From the NCBI GenBank assembly GCA_026260175.1, contig JAKCWW010000512.1, forward strand, positions 16,424 through 80,423: 64,000 nucleotides of DNA, read 5' to 3'. Source of the DNA: Reticulitermes lucifugus (Eukaryota; Arthropoda; Insecta; Blattodea; Rhinotermitidae). Of this stretch, positions 33,293 to 45,204 are shown piece after piece. The notes under the pieces are model-generated. The model worked only from the letters and a program-made list of their open reading frames with translations, was not told where the DNA came from and made no database searches. The translations under genes and the position numbers were made by a program. Position 1 is the stretch's first letter. The number at the start of each line of letters is the position of its first letter.

Positions 33293-34689
33293 TTACTCAT
33301 TAAAACACAGTTGTTAGGCTTTTGTAAACTTAGCTTCCTTGTAATTCTAAAAAAGTATTGTCTTTGTAATAAATTTTCTTTTAAGTGTGTTTCTTCTACA
33401 CCTATGAGTATTCCAGACATAAATGTTGGCGCGATTTGTGAGAGAGGCGTCCACCATTTGAAACAATTCGGAGGAAGAATGCAGCAGAATTAGTGATAAT
33501 GCATAAGAGACATGTTTTACCAGAAAGGTTGCTAAGCACTGGAACAGACGAAGCAGACGGAGTGTATAATTTTGTCTACGTACATTTACTGATCTCTCGG
33601 CTATTAAACTATTGACCGTAATGAGGACGTGGCTTACTTTTGTACTTATTTCCTCTGACTGGAGTTTTCCTACCCATGATACTCAGCAGACCTGTCTTCA
33701 TTATCACCGCACGGCATTGGATCAACAGCTCCAGCGTCTACAGCTAGCACGGTTGACCTGCTGTCTGCAGTACTGTGCTAACATACCGGAGGGAAAGACA
33801 GGCATATGGCACTCCCTGGTATAAAAAACGAAATACAATTTCCAGTTTCCCAAGAATATACTATTGTGTTGTGGAATAAAAAACAAATTTTGTCTTCATC
33901 CGAAGAATTCTAGTCTACATAATCGTAGAACATACTTTAAGATAAACCTTAAGTTTTAGCTGATTTGAAGAACTTCACAGTTGACTATCATATAAATTAG
34001 CATGTGGTAAACCTAAACACTTTTCCAAATATAAAATCCTAATTAATGAATCTGTGGGTTCGAAATATGTCGGGCTAATTTAATCGAAAATTAAAGAAGA
34101 CGTAAGTTTCAAGTGATAGTAAAATGTAATTAAATAAGTTCGGAATATTTAAAAATATAAATTAATTAAGATAGCTGTACTGTGGGATGTGGAGTTCTCA
34201 CAGCTTCTTAATAACTTCTTGGAGGAACGTGTTTCCTTCTTCTTCATCAGCCCTAAAGATACAGGCAACACGTTCTTCTTAACGCGTTATTACATTTGTA
34301 CCAATTTACAGACCGTCAGATGTCAGAAGGCAGTAATATACACTGTCGCCGCCATGCGAACACCAAGTCTCACACAAATTAATTACTTGGAGAATATATG
34401 CTTTGGCCGGATGTTTCAGCGGGGAGACCGACTTGTATCTTGGATGTACTGTTTGAAATCTTGAACGGGGCAGAGAAGGTGTCACATTTAGTTGCGTCTA
34501 GTTTATTCGGCTCTTTGCTACAGCTTTTTCCGCTTTTCCTTCTGTTGACTTTTCTCTGCATAGTACCTAACATAAAGACTTTGATTGAAACACTTCGTGA
34601 AATAAACTATGAAGTAATGAGAGTTTATGGCGAATCGACAAAGTGTGAACTTAAGAGTGTATACGGTTTAAAGGGATTTCACAGTGGAG
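33293..34689. other. Unannotated sequence
   Basis: Short frames only. The region 33612-33824 is somewhat less AT-rich (frame with QQLQRLQLARLTCC), but no product is recognised. Overlapping opposite-strand frames near 34379-34739 match nothing known. Confidence 0.4.
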
Positions 34690-34701
34690 TATACTTAATA
34701 T

Positions 34702-34988
34702 GTTGTTGTTTGTCCCTGTCGCTCCAACGTGGAGCATAGGGGCCTCCTTTCGGAGGTTTCNNNNNNNNNNNNNNNNNNNNNNNNNNNNNNNNNNNNNNNN
34801 NNNNNNNNNNNNNNNNNNNNNNNNNNNNNNNNNNNNNNNNNNNNNNNNNNNNNNNNNNNNNNNNNNNNNNNNNNNNNNNNNNNNNNNNNNNNNNNNNNNN
34901 NNNNNNNNNNNNNNNNNNNNNATCGAACCCGCGAACCTTGGGTCCAGTGGCGAACACGCTAACCACTAGTCCACCGAGGGCGACGGAA
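34702..34988 (-). mobile_element. tRNA-derived SINE, family F3, with 12-bp target duplication
   Basis: The element is bounded by a perfect direct repeat TATACTTAATAT at 34690-34701 and 34989-35000. On the minus strand its head reads CGCCCTCGGTGGACTAGTGG, TTAGCGTGTTCGCCACTGG, then GCGGGTTCGAT, i.e. A-box (TGGACTAGTGG) and B-box of a tRNA-like promoter. The other end reads GAAACCTCCGAAAGGAGGCC then CAACGTTGGAGCGACAGG-like sequence and GACAAACAACAAC. A 161-base N gap hides most of the body, so its true length is unknown. The duplication shows that both ends belong to one insertion. Confidence 0.82.
34761..34921. other. Assembly gap (161 N)
   Basis: The gap lies entirely within the SINE at 34702-34988 and breaks its body. 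Confidence 0.99.
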
Positions 34989-35000
34989 TATACTTAATAT

Positions 35001-36266
35001 ACGATGTCGAAAATATGGTGGTACGATTAGCTTATAATACGACTATACCCGTTGTTTCAAATGGCAGCTCGCACAGTGAAGAAAACAGAATATCGATATG
35101 TTCAAGACTGGCCGATACGATACGATGACATGTCAGCATGCTGTGTCATCTGTCGCTCAGTCCTAAACATATCGTCGCAGAAGTATGAGCTGTGTCACGG
35201 AAGGCGGAAGGATCACTGGCTTTACAGTGCTGTGTTTGGCATGTAAGCGTGAGTGAGGAAGCGAATATTAAAACTGTGTAGCTTGTTGGGGAACACTGCA
35301 TGTTGTATGGCTGCAAAGACCCTGGTTATAAAAGAAAGGAAAAAATTGATATAGTGCGGACAAATAACGGGAAATGATTAAACGAATCAGGTAAGATAAT
35401 TTATTACTTAATATATTTCATTTGATTGAGAAATGTAATGTAGGCTTACATTCATGTCTTTTCAATTATTTTTTCTCTACAATTATAGAGACGTTCAAAC
35501 GGCAACAGTTTATGCGTTCTGAGAGTATCGTCTCCTGCGTAGGAGGTTCTTGTCATGACGTATGTATCTTATCGACATTCAGTTGCTATCGTATCGCAGT
35601 CTTATCGCAAGTAAGGTCCTGTGTGACAGAGGCCTAAGTGTCCACACAATGGTCTTCCGCTAATAGACTGGAATCAATGCTACGGACGCGCCTGCAGTAC
35701 TGCTTAAACGCCAGACGAGCGAGTAGGAGAAGTTGCCGCACGAACAAGGCAAGTTGCTCTTCCAGCGAGCTGAAGGCATCAACATCGTCATTACGTAACT
35801 GCTCGTGACGTCAGTGTTATAATGATTGCTCCGAACTTCGCTGTCCAATAGGCTTTCCTAATTTTCCAATTCTTGAACCGAAATTCGCCTATGTTAACTG
35901 AGATTCTTCGATTTTTTCTTCAGCCCTTCCACGCAAATGGCTGTATCTTGCATTAAAAGTAGCCTATATCGCGTAATTTTACAAAATTTTAATTCGTTCA
36001 TTAACTGCCACACATCTCGAAGTAATAAAGTCTAAGCAACTGACAGTGTATTCAATAAACCTTAATAACCAAGATTATAAGTCTGATATTATACATCATC
36101 CTCCATAGGATACATACATTAATAAATTTCTTTACTAACGAACTGCACCTACTCATATAAACATATTTCGGCTATAATGTACGGCCATTTTCAGGGAATA
36201 CTAAGTATACATGGGACGTATGGAGTTAAAATATAACTTCGTGGAACGTAAATAGTAAAAAGTCCA
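35001..36266. other. Unannotated sequence with possible decayed DNA-transposon ends
   Basis: CCGATACGATACGATGAC at 35112-35129 and GCTATCGTATCGCAGTC at 35585-35601 contain inverted GATACGAT motifs, and the latter is followed by GTCCTGTGTGACAGAGGCC, which resembles the terminal sequence of some insect MITEs. The small frame at 35052-35246 (64 codons, with CCVIC and a later Cys-His) is unrecognised. A GC-richer patch lies at 35680-35830. Confidence 0.35.
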
Positions 36267-36490
36267 TTATCTATCTATCTATTTATCATCTACTATCATC
36301 TATCTATCATCTATCTATCTATCTATCTATCTATTTATCTATCTACCTCTCTGTCTATCTGTCTGTCTCTCTGTCTATCTATCTATCTATCTATATATCT
36401 ATATATCTATCTGTCTATATGTTTATCAGTCTGTTTTTCTGTCTGTCTGCCCGTCCGTCACTCTGTCTACCCATCCATCCATCCATCCGC
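36267..36490. repeat. Compound (CTAT)n/(CTGT)n/(CATC)n microsatellite, about 220 bp
   Basis: Long runs of CTAT interspersed with TCTG and CCGT units pass to CCATCCATCCATCCATCC at the end. The plus strand is nearly all pyrimidine plus A. Family D elements contain a similar CTGTCTGTCCGTCTGTCC stretch, so this satellite may have grown from such an element. Confidence 0.92.
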
Positions 36491-36840
36491 CCCTCTGTCG
36501 GTCAGACGTGCTGTCTATATATAGGCATTTTCTCTGTCTGTTTTCTCTTTCTTTGTGTGCCTCTCTCGCCTGCCTGCCTTCAATTTTCGAATATGAGCGA
36601 ATTTAACACAAAGGATGACCTTACAAGCAGATTGCATGAAGTTTATACTATCACGGAACGTCTGTGTTGATAGCACGAGCGTTCTAAAAGTACAGAATAT
36701 TGAGAATTAATAGTAAATGTCTTTTCGAAAGTTAAAAATCGCTGGCTACTGAAAGAAGTTTCTGAATTATGGATTCCATTAATTTAATATTACAATCATA
36801 AGATTATGTACCTCTGTCCTATCTTGATGAAGTTAGTAAT

Positions 36841-37140
36841 AAATCTGCGGTCTTCTGGGGTAATACGCGGCGTCATGTGGTAATTTTTTACGGACATTTC
36901 GGGACAACATATCGGTCCCATCTTCACGGGTCAAGAGTCCGAGTAGGAAAGAAAGCCAGCAACCTATAACGTAGATTCTGGAAAGTACGGCGGGGTAGCA
37001 ATACGTAGATGTGATGACAGCCAATAGGGTAGAACCAGGGTGAGAGAGGGGTGGATACAAACAACGTAAAGCTGCTAGGGGTACCGAGACCGCAGATTTC
37101 ATCAACATCGCGGCGGAAACCTGAAATAAAAGTTGGTATT
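36841..37140 (-). repeat. Foldback repeat family E, copy 1, with unrelated centre
   Basis: On the minus strand it begins TTTCAGGTTTCCGCCGCGAT, GTTGATGAAATCTGCGGTC, and ends ACGCCGCGTATTACCCCAGA, AGACCGCAGATTT. The end sequences AAATCTGCGGTC (36841-36852) and GACCGCAGATTT (37088-37099) are perfect 12-bp inverted repeats. Near the right end GAAGATGGGACCGATATGTT and GTCCCGAAATGTCCG match a reading frame common in insect repeat-derived predictions (EDGTDMLSRNV). The 5' portion matches copy 2 at 45.4 kb. It has no transposase. Confidence 0.7.
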
Positions 37141-37447
37141 ATATCACTTACTAACACCCAGATTCATATAATTCACTTTAAAATTATCCTGCTGTCTTCT
37201 TTTGTACTTCCACATAATCTCTTCGCTTTATTTCTTTCAGATCTATTTTTCAGGAATACAGTCTTCCTTTTACACTTTCAACGTATCTAATCATCCTCGA
37301 AATTCTTACCCTGATACTATTGTTGAATGTTCCTCATGCATTTTCCTAATAAAAGTGTTATTTTTCTCCCTTCTCAACAAACACCTTTTCTCAGAACTGT
37401 GTATATTCATATTCAGTATGTTTTTCTCAAGGTTACAATCCGAGACT

Positions 37448-37490
37448 CACACACACATACACAAACATACACACACATATATATATAAAT
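37448..37490. repeat. (AC)n/(ACAT)n/(AT)n microsatellite
   Basis: CACACACACATACACAAAC passes into ACACACACATATATATATA. It produces a His/Thr-rich tail in a spurious plus-strand frame. Confidence 0.9.
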
Positions 37491-37491
37491 A

Positions 37492-38280
37492 ATTTAACAG
37501 GTAAAATTTGAGTTTTAAATTTGTATTTGTGTTTTGCCACAACAGGGGTAGAAAATGGGTTCTGTATTAAATTATAACAAATATCCCTTGTATCTGAAGC
37601 TGTTAAAGGGAACACTTTTAAAAACTACACATTTTTGCTGCAAACTGTGGACAGAAGTCATATTTAAAACATGGCTTGGAAACAAGATTAATGTTTGTGA
37701 GCTTATTTGTCAGAAGCAGGATGTGGAGGCGTAAAATAGCGTTAGCGACAAACATTTCGTATTTCGATTACTTTCATTTAAGTTACACAGAAGTAAAATT
37801 TGCTAAACTTTCCTGCGTAAGTCTATTGTTATGTAGAGATTTTCTGGAGCAAATGTTTCTCGATCTTCTTTTGCTGTATTTTTTGCAGACGCTATATACA
37901 TGTTTGTGGAACATTTGTCAACGTCAGCTACGTCTTAGCTTTGAATTCAGGGAGGCATTTCAATACATCGGGGAACAACGAGATCCCAAACGTCGTATAC
38001 AAAAGCGATGATATTGTGGTGAAAGAAAATATATTGCTGCAAAATTCATGAATGTAAGGGAAACAGATTTTAGCCCGAATCAGTAACGTTAAGGGAAATT
38101 CACAACTTCATGTAAATAGATTCAATTTACATGCGTGAGCTATTAGAGAATTGAGCAGATGCTGACGAATGGTTTACAAAGAATTTATTTGCAATTTTGT
38201 GATGATGCTGTCAGTACTCTGACTCTATAAATTCGAATGACAAATGATAGTGAATATTTACCTGGAAATGATGTGCTAGG
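37492..38280. other. AT-rich unannotated sequence
   Basis: The 111-codon plus-strand frame at 37676-38011 (METRLMFVSLFVRSRMW) has no recognisable domain. No repeat is identified. Confidence 0.4.
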
Positions 38281-38452
38281 TATCTTTCGGTGGCAGAGTT
38301 AAGATATTATCGCATTATCTACCTGGAAGGACTGTGTTACGGCACTACCAAATTATCTACTTGGAGGGACTGAGTTAAGGCATTACCATATCATCTACCT
38401 GGAGGGATTGGGTTAAAGTCCTATTGTATTACCTACTTGGAGGAATTAGGAA
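38281..38452. repeat. 38-bp minisatellite, about 4.5 units
   Basis: Units start at 38281, 38319, 38357, 38395 and 38433, a constant 38-base step. Each contains CTACYTGGARGGAYTG, GTTAAGG and a TATTA/CATTAT end; the first unit is the most diverged (CTTTCGGTGGCAGAGTTAAG). Because 38 is not a multiple of three it cannot be a simple in-frame protein repeat. Confidence 0.88.
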
Positions 38453-38599
38453 AAACCACGAACAAACTTACGATAGTCTGTGTACTTATTGAGTATCAAA
38501 GCAGGCACCTTCCACACTTAAGATGTAAACGTCGCCAATTGAGAGCCGCGAAAACCTAGACTCAACAGCGACTAGGTGTTTTTCTTTCATTAATATCCA

Positions 38600-38800
38600 T
38601 AGCAGCCCTGGGGACATTTTTGCCTCCTATTTAATGGGTACCAATGATTCTTCCCTGAGGGGTAAGTGGCTGAAGCTTGAAGCTTACCGCTTACCTCTGT
38701 CTAGTTCCGAAGTTTAGAATGGCTGAAGTTGTAGCACTATTCCCACTGTAGGCCTTCGTATCTTCCACTTGGACAAACTTACCTTCTTTACTTTCAGCTT
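38600..38800 (+). repeat. Degenerate interspersed repeat with reading-frame memory
   Basis: The plus strand encodes YLMGTNDSSLRGKWLKLEA, then LPLSSSEV*NG and CSTIP, resembling a frame frequently met in insect interspersed repeats (YPMGTRGSFPG..., PSSAEVKNAW..., TSTPP). It ends in ACAAACTTACCTTCTTTAC, a SINE/LINE-like tail. An imperfect stem GGTAAGTGGCTGAAGCTT / AAGCTTACCGCTTACC lies at about 38661-38697. The class is unknown and the copy is too decayed to place. Confidence 0.4.
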
Positions 38801-41800
38801 TACCGCTTGAGATGATATGATCGGTTTTACAAATTATATGTGCATGAAATTTGATGTAATTTAACCATTATTATGCTTTTATGATTCTGGTACGATACGC
38901 TCACCCGTAATGTAGATTTACATTCTCCTATAAAGCCATTAATACAAGTGTTAATAAAACGGTATTATGTGTTTGTGCCTGGTTTTTACTGCTTGCTCTG
39001 TGCTAGGTTATATTGCCTTGATGACTGCAATGTTCTGAAATATTACTGATGTGTTGATTGGTAAATGGTTACCGATGTTTCGGGAGAGGCTGTTGCTTCC
39101 ATTTTAGGGTAGTCTAGAAAGATTACATTGTTTGGAATATTGATTGTCTTATATGTGAAAACAGCAACCAATTTGACCTAGCGAAACACGGTGGAGGTGG
39201 AAGTAGAGAATTCCTTAGAGACAATGGCAACCAATTTTCAATCATCACAGCGTCATATCCCACAAAAATATAATCTTCATGAATAAAGCTGTAAAAACTT
39301 TAAGTCACAATTTAAGTAAGACATTTCTGATTGTGGTGGGTTGAGGCTGCTACTATTTTCTGTTGGCATTGTTACACCTGACGTCAAATATCGTAGCTAT
39401 GCGAATATGAGTTTATGCCGTTCAACTGTGTGTATTGGTCCCTGTTATTTTCTCTTCAGTGAATTTAAATATTCACTTGCATTATTTACTCGTTTCTTCA
39501 AACTGACTTATAAATTTCCTACATTCTAAATATGCTCCACGTAATTTCAACGTATGAAGTTTAGGCATCAGAAGAATTTAATGTTTTATAATAATCATCA
39601 TAATGTGGAGATAAATGAAACTTGTGACAGAGCGTAATTTCTTTGTCATTTGTATTAGTAACTGTAAGTATTTCATAGCAACTTTTATGTATTTTAGCAG
39701 TTACAACTCGAGACCTGAGTTGACATTTTTACGTTTACAGTGCAATTACGTTAATAAATATATTAGATGTAGGTCAAATTTCTACGGCGTCCTAAATTTT
39801 TTAGAAATGATATTTCTCCGTGAATGCTTTTATTACTACTGACTGTAGAAGTCGGAAATGTAATGTTTTAAAAGAACAAATTTATAATTGATAACATCTG
39901 TGCTATCGGTAAAGCATATAAACTTGAATTTTACATTATAAATTTACATTTTGTGTTCACGTTTTATTTTATCACATTTTATTTTCAAATTTTAGTTTCA
40001 TATTCTCGATTTCCCTTCCTCCGAGGTGGGGCTTTCTACAAAAACTGAATAGTAGTTTCGTCCTCGGCATTTTACAAGCAAACATTGGACCTACAGTAAA
40101 CCTAACGCAAACCCAAGACAAAGCATCCTGACTAATGTATAACACGAAAGGCCTGCATGTGATATCACGTGACCCAAAACATGCCAATTCACTGGTTACC
40201 CCCCTGGTGTCTCACAAATTTATTAATTCGATTATTTAATTATTGGACGTCATAAAAACGAAAGAGATAGACTATAAAAAATTTGGACGTCATGCGGTGG
40301 TTGTTATGAAGGATAATGTGACTTATGCGTTGACAACTGCTGAAATCTGGTACCAGATGTTACAGGAAGGGAAAACTTTCTCAAAGAAGTTTTCTACAGC
40401 ATCAACTAAAATCCGTGTCCTATTCTGTCACCTCTTTTTCTTACCGTAAAAAGACTTCCCCTTTCACGTTTCAAAAGATCTCCCTTCTTTTCCAGTAGAA
40501 TTTTACTTTGCTTTTCTTATGAACTTTTCTTGATCTTTTATGTAAGTCACTTCATACTTTCGCTTCAAGTCAGCACTTTTATCTGTCATCCAAAACTTTG
40601 GACTGAGACATGATTTTCTTGTAGGGGGCTCTTATTCTTCCCCTGTAGCCCATAAATTTCATTCACATTTGACCACTGAAGCTAGATTTACACATCTTTA
40701 CAAGTCTGACGCCCAAATATAGACGAGGCAAGGTGCAGTCTATATGTCTCTTGAGATCTGTTGGATAGTTACTTTAGTAAAACAATAGACTATATATGTT
40801 CGATTAGACACAGTTTAAGATTTATTTGTGTAGAAAAAAGATTATTTTTATGCAAAATACAGTGTTTATTCGCTGCTTCAAATGGGAGTGAGGAAATGTA
40901 CTGTTAGTTTTGGTACAAAAATTATTTAAAACTTTTAATTTCATATGACAAAATAGCGTACGAAATACACACACTGTCGTCGCTTAACTCTTTAAAACCT
41001 AGTAGTTAGTAAACACAACGCCACGTGTAGAAATAAACTCAACATTTTCTCCACAAAGTGTACTTGTATAGTCCATTAAATTTGCAGAGTGAACAGCGAT
41101 TTTACTCTGTACACAATTTACTGAATGTTTTTTCTAATGGAAACACACTTTATGTTCTACGACACATAAACTGAATCTTTGTATTCAACATAGATCAGTT
41201 TTGGTTTACAAAGGGTTAATACTCCTCTGTGCGTAATATTCTTATCGTCAGTAAATAGGTGATTATGACTTGTTTCTAATAGATCCTACGCGATAAAAGA
41301 AGAATTTTCCAATAATGTGCACCGGGTTGAATTGCTCACAGATTACTATTTTTCTGGATCATTTTTTCTTGTAATAGAAACGTCTTAAATTGTTTTTTAT
41401 AATGCTAAAATTAACATAGTCCAAGTATCCATAATGCTGTCACTACAAATTCGCGACTTTGTGGACATGTCTCTCTTTTCTCAAAATGTTATTGTGTTCG
41501 TGAATCCTTTCCAAATGAGCTAGTAAAATATGACATAAAAATATGATATATATTTGTAATTATTTTTTTATCACATGTATGTTTCTTATTTAAAAAAAAA
41601 GAATAATTTTTAAAATAAGTGTGTTATATTTTCTTTCGGACATCATAGTAGCCGCTTCATTCCACCCACTTACTTTGCACTGTTTATGTACGTTTATTCT
41701 AAATATTATAAACAAAGACGAGGCACAAAACATCGCAGTCGGGTTTGTAGCACATTAAACAGATCCAAATTTAAAATCTCGACCATATAGACCGGCTGTC

Positions 41801-43644
41801 CTGAGTTATGCATAAATTTCTTCCGCCCCTACAGAAAAATTCCGGGAGCTTACATTAAATAGGCCACGACTAATGCTTTCTTTTTACGGCTTACGCAATT
41901 CACTGTCGCCCGAACATTCAAATTCTTTATTTTCAGCTGAATGCAGTAGACATCTGACACAGGATCAATTAATCTGAGACAACTAGCCTTTACATTTTTC
42001 CCTGTCTCAGCATACGTTGTTCTTTTGTCATGTTTGATCTTAGTTGATTAGTAGAAATTCATGGAAGTCTTAGCTGGCATTTATGCAAACTCAGCTAAAT
42101 TCCAATGGGCTTTAATTATTGCCAGACATTTCGTCACAATTATTGGCTACATCTTTCTATCAAATTTTAAACACCTCTAATATCTTACATAATTTACTTT
42201 TTATGCTTTGCATGTATCCATACTACCATGAAATAGAACTGAATCTAAATTGTTTTACATTCTGTATATCATATTCAGGGTCTTCACTGATGGATGGCAG
42301 TATCTACTTTAACAGGATTCCACTAACAACATTTAATTTAATTTCCAGCTCCCTTAGTATCAAGTTACCTGTGGGTTTATGGACTCGTCCTCATGTAATT
42401 GACTGTTCCTTTAATCCGTCATTCTCTTTGACAATTGTGTGATTCTTTTTGTGTTTCGCAGGGGAGCTTCTGCTACCTAGCTCGTTGCTTGCTCTCCCTA
42501 TTTCAACGAAACTTCTATTTGATTATTCTGTGACACTCTTGCCTCAGTTTGTGTCGTTTGAAGTTTCAACTATTCAGAGTGCGATGATGACGAAGTTGCA
42601 TTATATGGATCAAACGCTTCTACTCTTTAATCATACTTACGACTGGTTAACCTTGTCACTTAACGTAACGTTTCATTAAAGTAGAAAAAGTGAATGGTTA
42701 TCACAGGTGTGGCGTAGTGTTGCAAGAAATTTAAGCAACACTTCAGGAAATGATTACACGAAGGCAGAGCCCTCTCAGACATGTTGATTATCTCTCAGAA
42801 TTTTCAGCCCTAATAACTGATCCGTATTACATACAAATACGATAAATCAAAACTCAAGTCCTCTGGAATGAATCTTCATCGATCAACATGCTATGAGATC
42901 CCCCGATTATTACATGCAAGTATTTGACCCGCATTCCAGTTCTGTCTTCGCAACATAACCCACACTTTAATTTTTATTTTCTGCGTCTATGTACGAGTAC
43001 TTACCCATATCGGTCTAGACTTTGTTCAGTGTGTATCTTGTGGCGTCACAACATTCCATATTGGCATTCTTTCTTTTCAGAGGGCTCACGTGTCTTCGAC
43101 TTATTCCTACCAGTCTTTTTTTAAATCCATCATTTCTCGCTGTTACATGCATCAAAATTGTTGTTATGTTTAATTCACGCTTCGAAACACCATGGTTATT
43201 ATATTTTTCCACCTGCCTTTAACAGTAATGTCCCATAATGTTTCCTTACAGTATGCGCTTTCTTCAGATTTTTAGAATAAACAGCTATTTTATCAGTAGG
43301 CAGAAATAACCGACTCCCGTCTGTGATGGGGGCACGTTGTCTCAATTGTGACGTAGCAGCTGGACTTCCAATTATATTTAAGACAAGTTTCGAATTTTAG
43401 AATGATGCTTCAAGAATCTCTGCCTTGATAAAATGCGGAATATTGTATTAGTAATAAAGAATGGCCAGGATAAACAGAATTAAAATATAATCACAGAAAC
43501 ATGACTTAGGGGTGCGCAAATTCGGATAATTGTTTGCTGAGAGTTTATTCCTAGAGACACAAATTTCACTTAACAAATATTTAAGAGAACTGCGTTTACA
43601 CGTCACTATTCGTAAACACATTGTCTGTTTCATCAATCTTCATT
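38801..43644. other. Long AT-rich stretch without recognisable genes
   Basis: TTACCGATGTTTCGGGA at about 39068 matches the internal motif of repeat E (TTACCGACGTTTCG), and GGGTAGTCTAGAAAGATTAC near 39107 resembles 4.67 kb; both may be repeat scraps. Frames at 40243-40449, 42119-42442, 42449-42679 and 42924-43222 have no recognisable product. Confidence 0.4.
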
Positions 43645-43927
43645 TCAATATGTAAAGCCATCCCGTTACATGTCAAACAGGCACAGAGAGGAAGCAAAGG
43701 TGTAGCTCTACCTACATTCGACCCCCTGCGTTAGAAGGTTTGGGTTGGTTAGCGCCATTTCCTGTCCGCTTTACCCCCGAGAAACAGAGTGAGTACCCAT
43801 TGTACAGGAGGCTGGGTGGGCCTCGAGGGCGGTCTGGATGTTTCCGGAAAACCTCACTCCCACTGGGGTTGGAACCCCGGATTGTCCAACCCGTAATGTG
43901 TCGCTACTTTAACTAATCTATCCCGGC
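43645..43927 (-). mobile_element. tRNA-derived SINE, family B, near full length
   Basis: On the minus strand the head GGCCGGGATAGATTAGTTAA, AGTAGCGACACATTACGG and B-box GGGGTTCCAACCCC are followed by a body (ACATCCAGACCGCCCTCGAG, CTCGGGGGTAAAGCGGAC, GGCGCTAACCAACCC, GAGCTACACC, CTCTCTGTGCC) and the tail CGGGATGGCTTTAC. All blocks recur in order in the copy at 46472, and the tail recurs at 2757-2772. The A-box has weakened. No clear target duplication survives. Confidence 0.8.
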
Positions 43928-44360
43928 CACACATTCAGTTATGTAGTCTGTATGAAATTAATCACTATTTATTTGAGAATCATAATAATCACACAAATGT
44001 ACTCTGTAGGCAAAAATTAAAAGAATTTTAATGTAAAACGTGTGGCGAATAACCTTAAAACTCTGCTTCAATGGGTTAGTTAATGTCGACTTATTTACCA
44101 CGAAGATTTAGCGAGGAACTGCAGAAGAAAACAAACTGAAATCCCATAGACTTCTCACTCAACTCTTCTAAGAAACCGTGTTCAACTGACGTAGAAATCA
44201 TTTGCTAGATACCACCATGAAAATTTTTGAGGGCGTAAAGTACCTTATCCAACATTTATTTAGGAAGCAGTACACGACGCAAAATTAAAAATGGATTGTT
44301 CGAAAAGTCACTGTGCAGTTAAACATATACTATATAATACAATACTGTACCCACAAATAA

Positions 44361-44361
44361 C

Positions 44362-44392
<31 letters not shown>
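44361..44392. repeat. (AAT)n microsatellite
   Basis: About ten uninterrupted AAT units. Confidence 0.92.
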
Positions 44393-44785
44393 GCACAGTT
44401 TATGGAATTGGTGGTTTGCTCCAATCTGCACGTTGTTAGTATTGTCAGCTGTAGTGCCGCATTAACACATTCTGCCAATTCTGCTATGTCTTATATTAGT
44501 AGATAACTACCGTGGGAGTACCAGATGCACGGCAAATTTTGAACGCCCTGTACATTCATAGACTGGCACAGCTTGCGCAATAAGCACACTCCATCTCGGC
44601 TAAAGAAACAGCTGTTAATGCTGTATAGTGAAATAATCGCTTTTTGTTCAGAGAATCATTCAAAACTCATAAAAGCACTCTGCGGAGAGAAAGTACAAAT
44701 TTTTAATGTTAAATCCAGTGGAACATAAAGCAACAACTAGGCTTTGAAGGATTAACTGACATTTAGGCTTAACTATAAAGGTAAG

Positions 44786-45069
44786 TTTTTTTTGTGAAGG
44801 TCCCTGCAGCAGATGCTACGGACGCACCGCAGCCTTAAGGCTTCTTGTGGAACCCTGTGATGAAGATGAAAGATGATCAGTTTTTTCATTTTTCCAAGTA
44901 ATGGAACACCGGTGGAATGAAATTGACAGGGGAAAACCGAAGTACTCGGGGAAAAACCTGTCCCAGTGCCACGTTTTCCACCACAAATCCCACATGGACT
45001 GACCCAGAATCGAACACGGGCCTCCGCGGTGGGAGGCCGGCGACTAACCGCCTGAGCCATGGCACGGCC
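44786..45069 (-). mobile_element. tRNA-derived SINE, family F5, near full length
   Basis: On the minus strand the head GGCCGTGCCATGGCTCAGGC, GGTTAGTCGCCGGCCTCCC, ACCGCGGAGGCCCGTG and B-box GTTCGATTCTGGG form a convincing tRNA-like unit (A-box TGGCTCAGGCGG). The body has GTCCATGTGGGATTTGTGG, GGACAGGTTTTTCCCC, GAGTACTTCGGTTTTCCCC, ATTCCACCGGTGTTCC. It ends in GGACCTTCACAAAAAAAAC, a short poly(A). A decayed sibling lies at 6997-7190. No unambiguous target duplication was found. Confidence 0.85.
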
Positions 45070-45204
45070 AATTCTTTATTTGTTATTATTAATGGGCGAG
45101 AAAGTAAGGAAATTTTCACATAGAGTCAAAATTCTGGAGCTTTCATTTTCCTCTCTGGGTTACCTCTAAAACTGCAACACTTATGAAAAAGTGTATCGGA
45201 AGGG

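Noticed and set aside
33122-33493. 123-codon ORF with Tyr/Ile and His/Thr/Cys repeats
   Set aside because: The repeats come from reading through the (AT)n-(CATG)n microsatellite, and the flanking parts match nothing.
37202-37492. 96-codon ORF ending in a His/Thr-rich stretch
   Set aside because: The tail is the (AC)n microsatellite in frame, and the rest is AT-driven hydrophobic sequence.
38281-38452. CRISPR-like array
   Set aside because: The 38-bp units are directly adjacent with no spacers and vary in sequence, and the DNA is clearly eukaryotic. It is a minisatellite.
44773-45123. Three overlapping ORFs (95 and 77 codons minus, 68 plus)
   Set aside because: They are translations of the F5 SINE in different frames.
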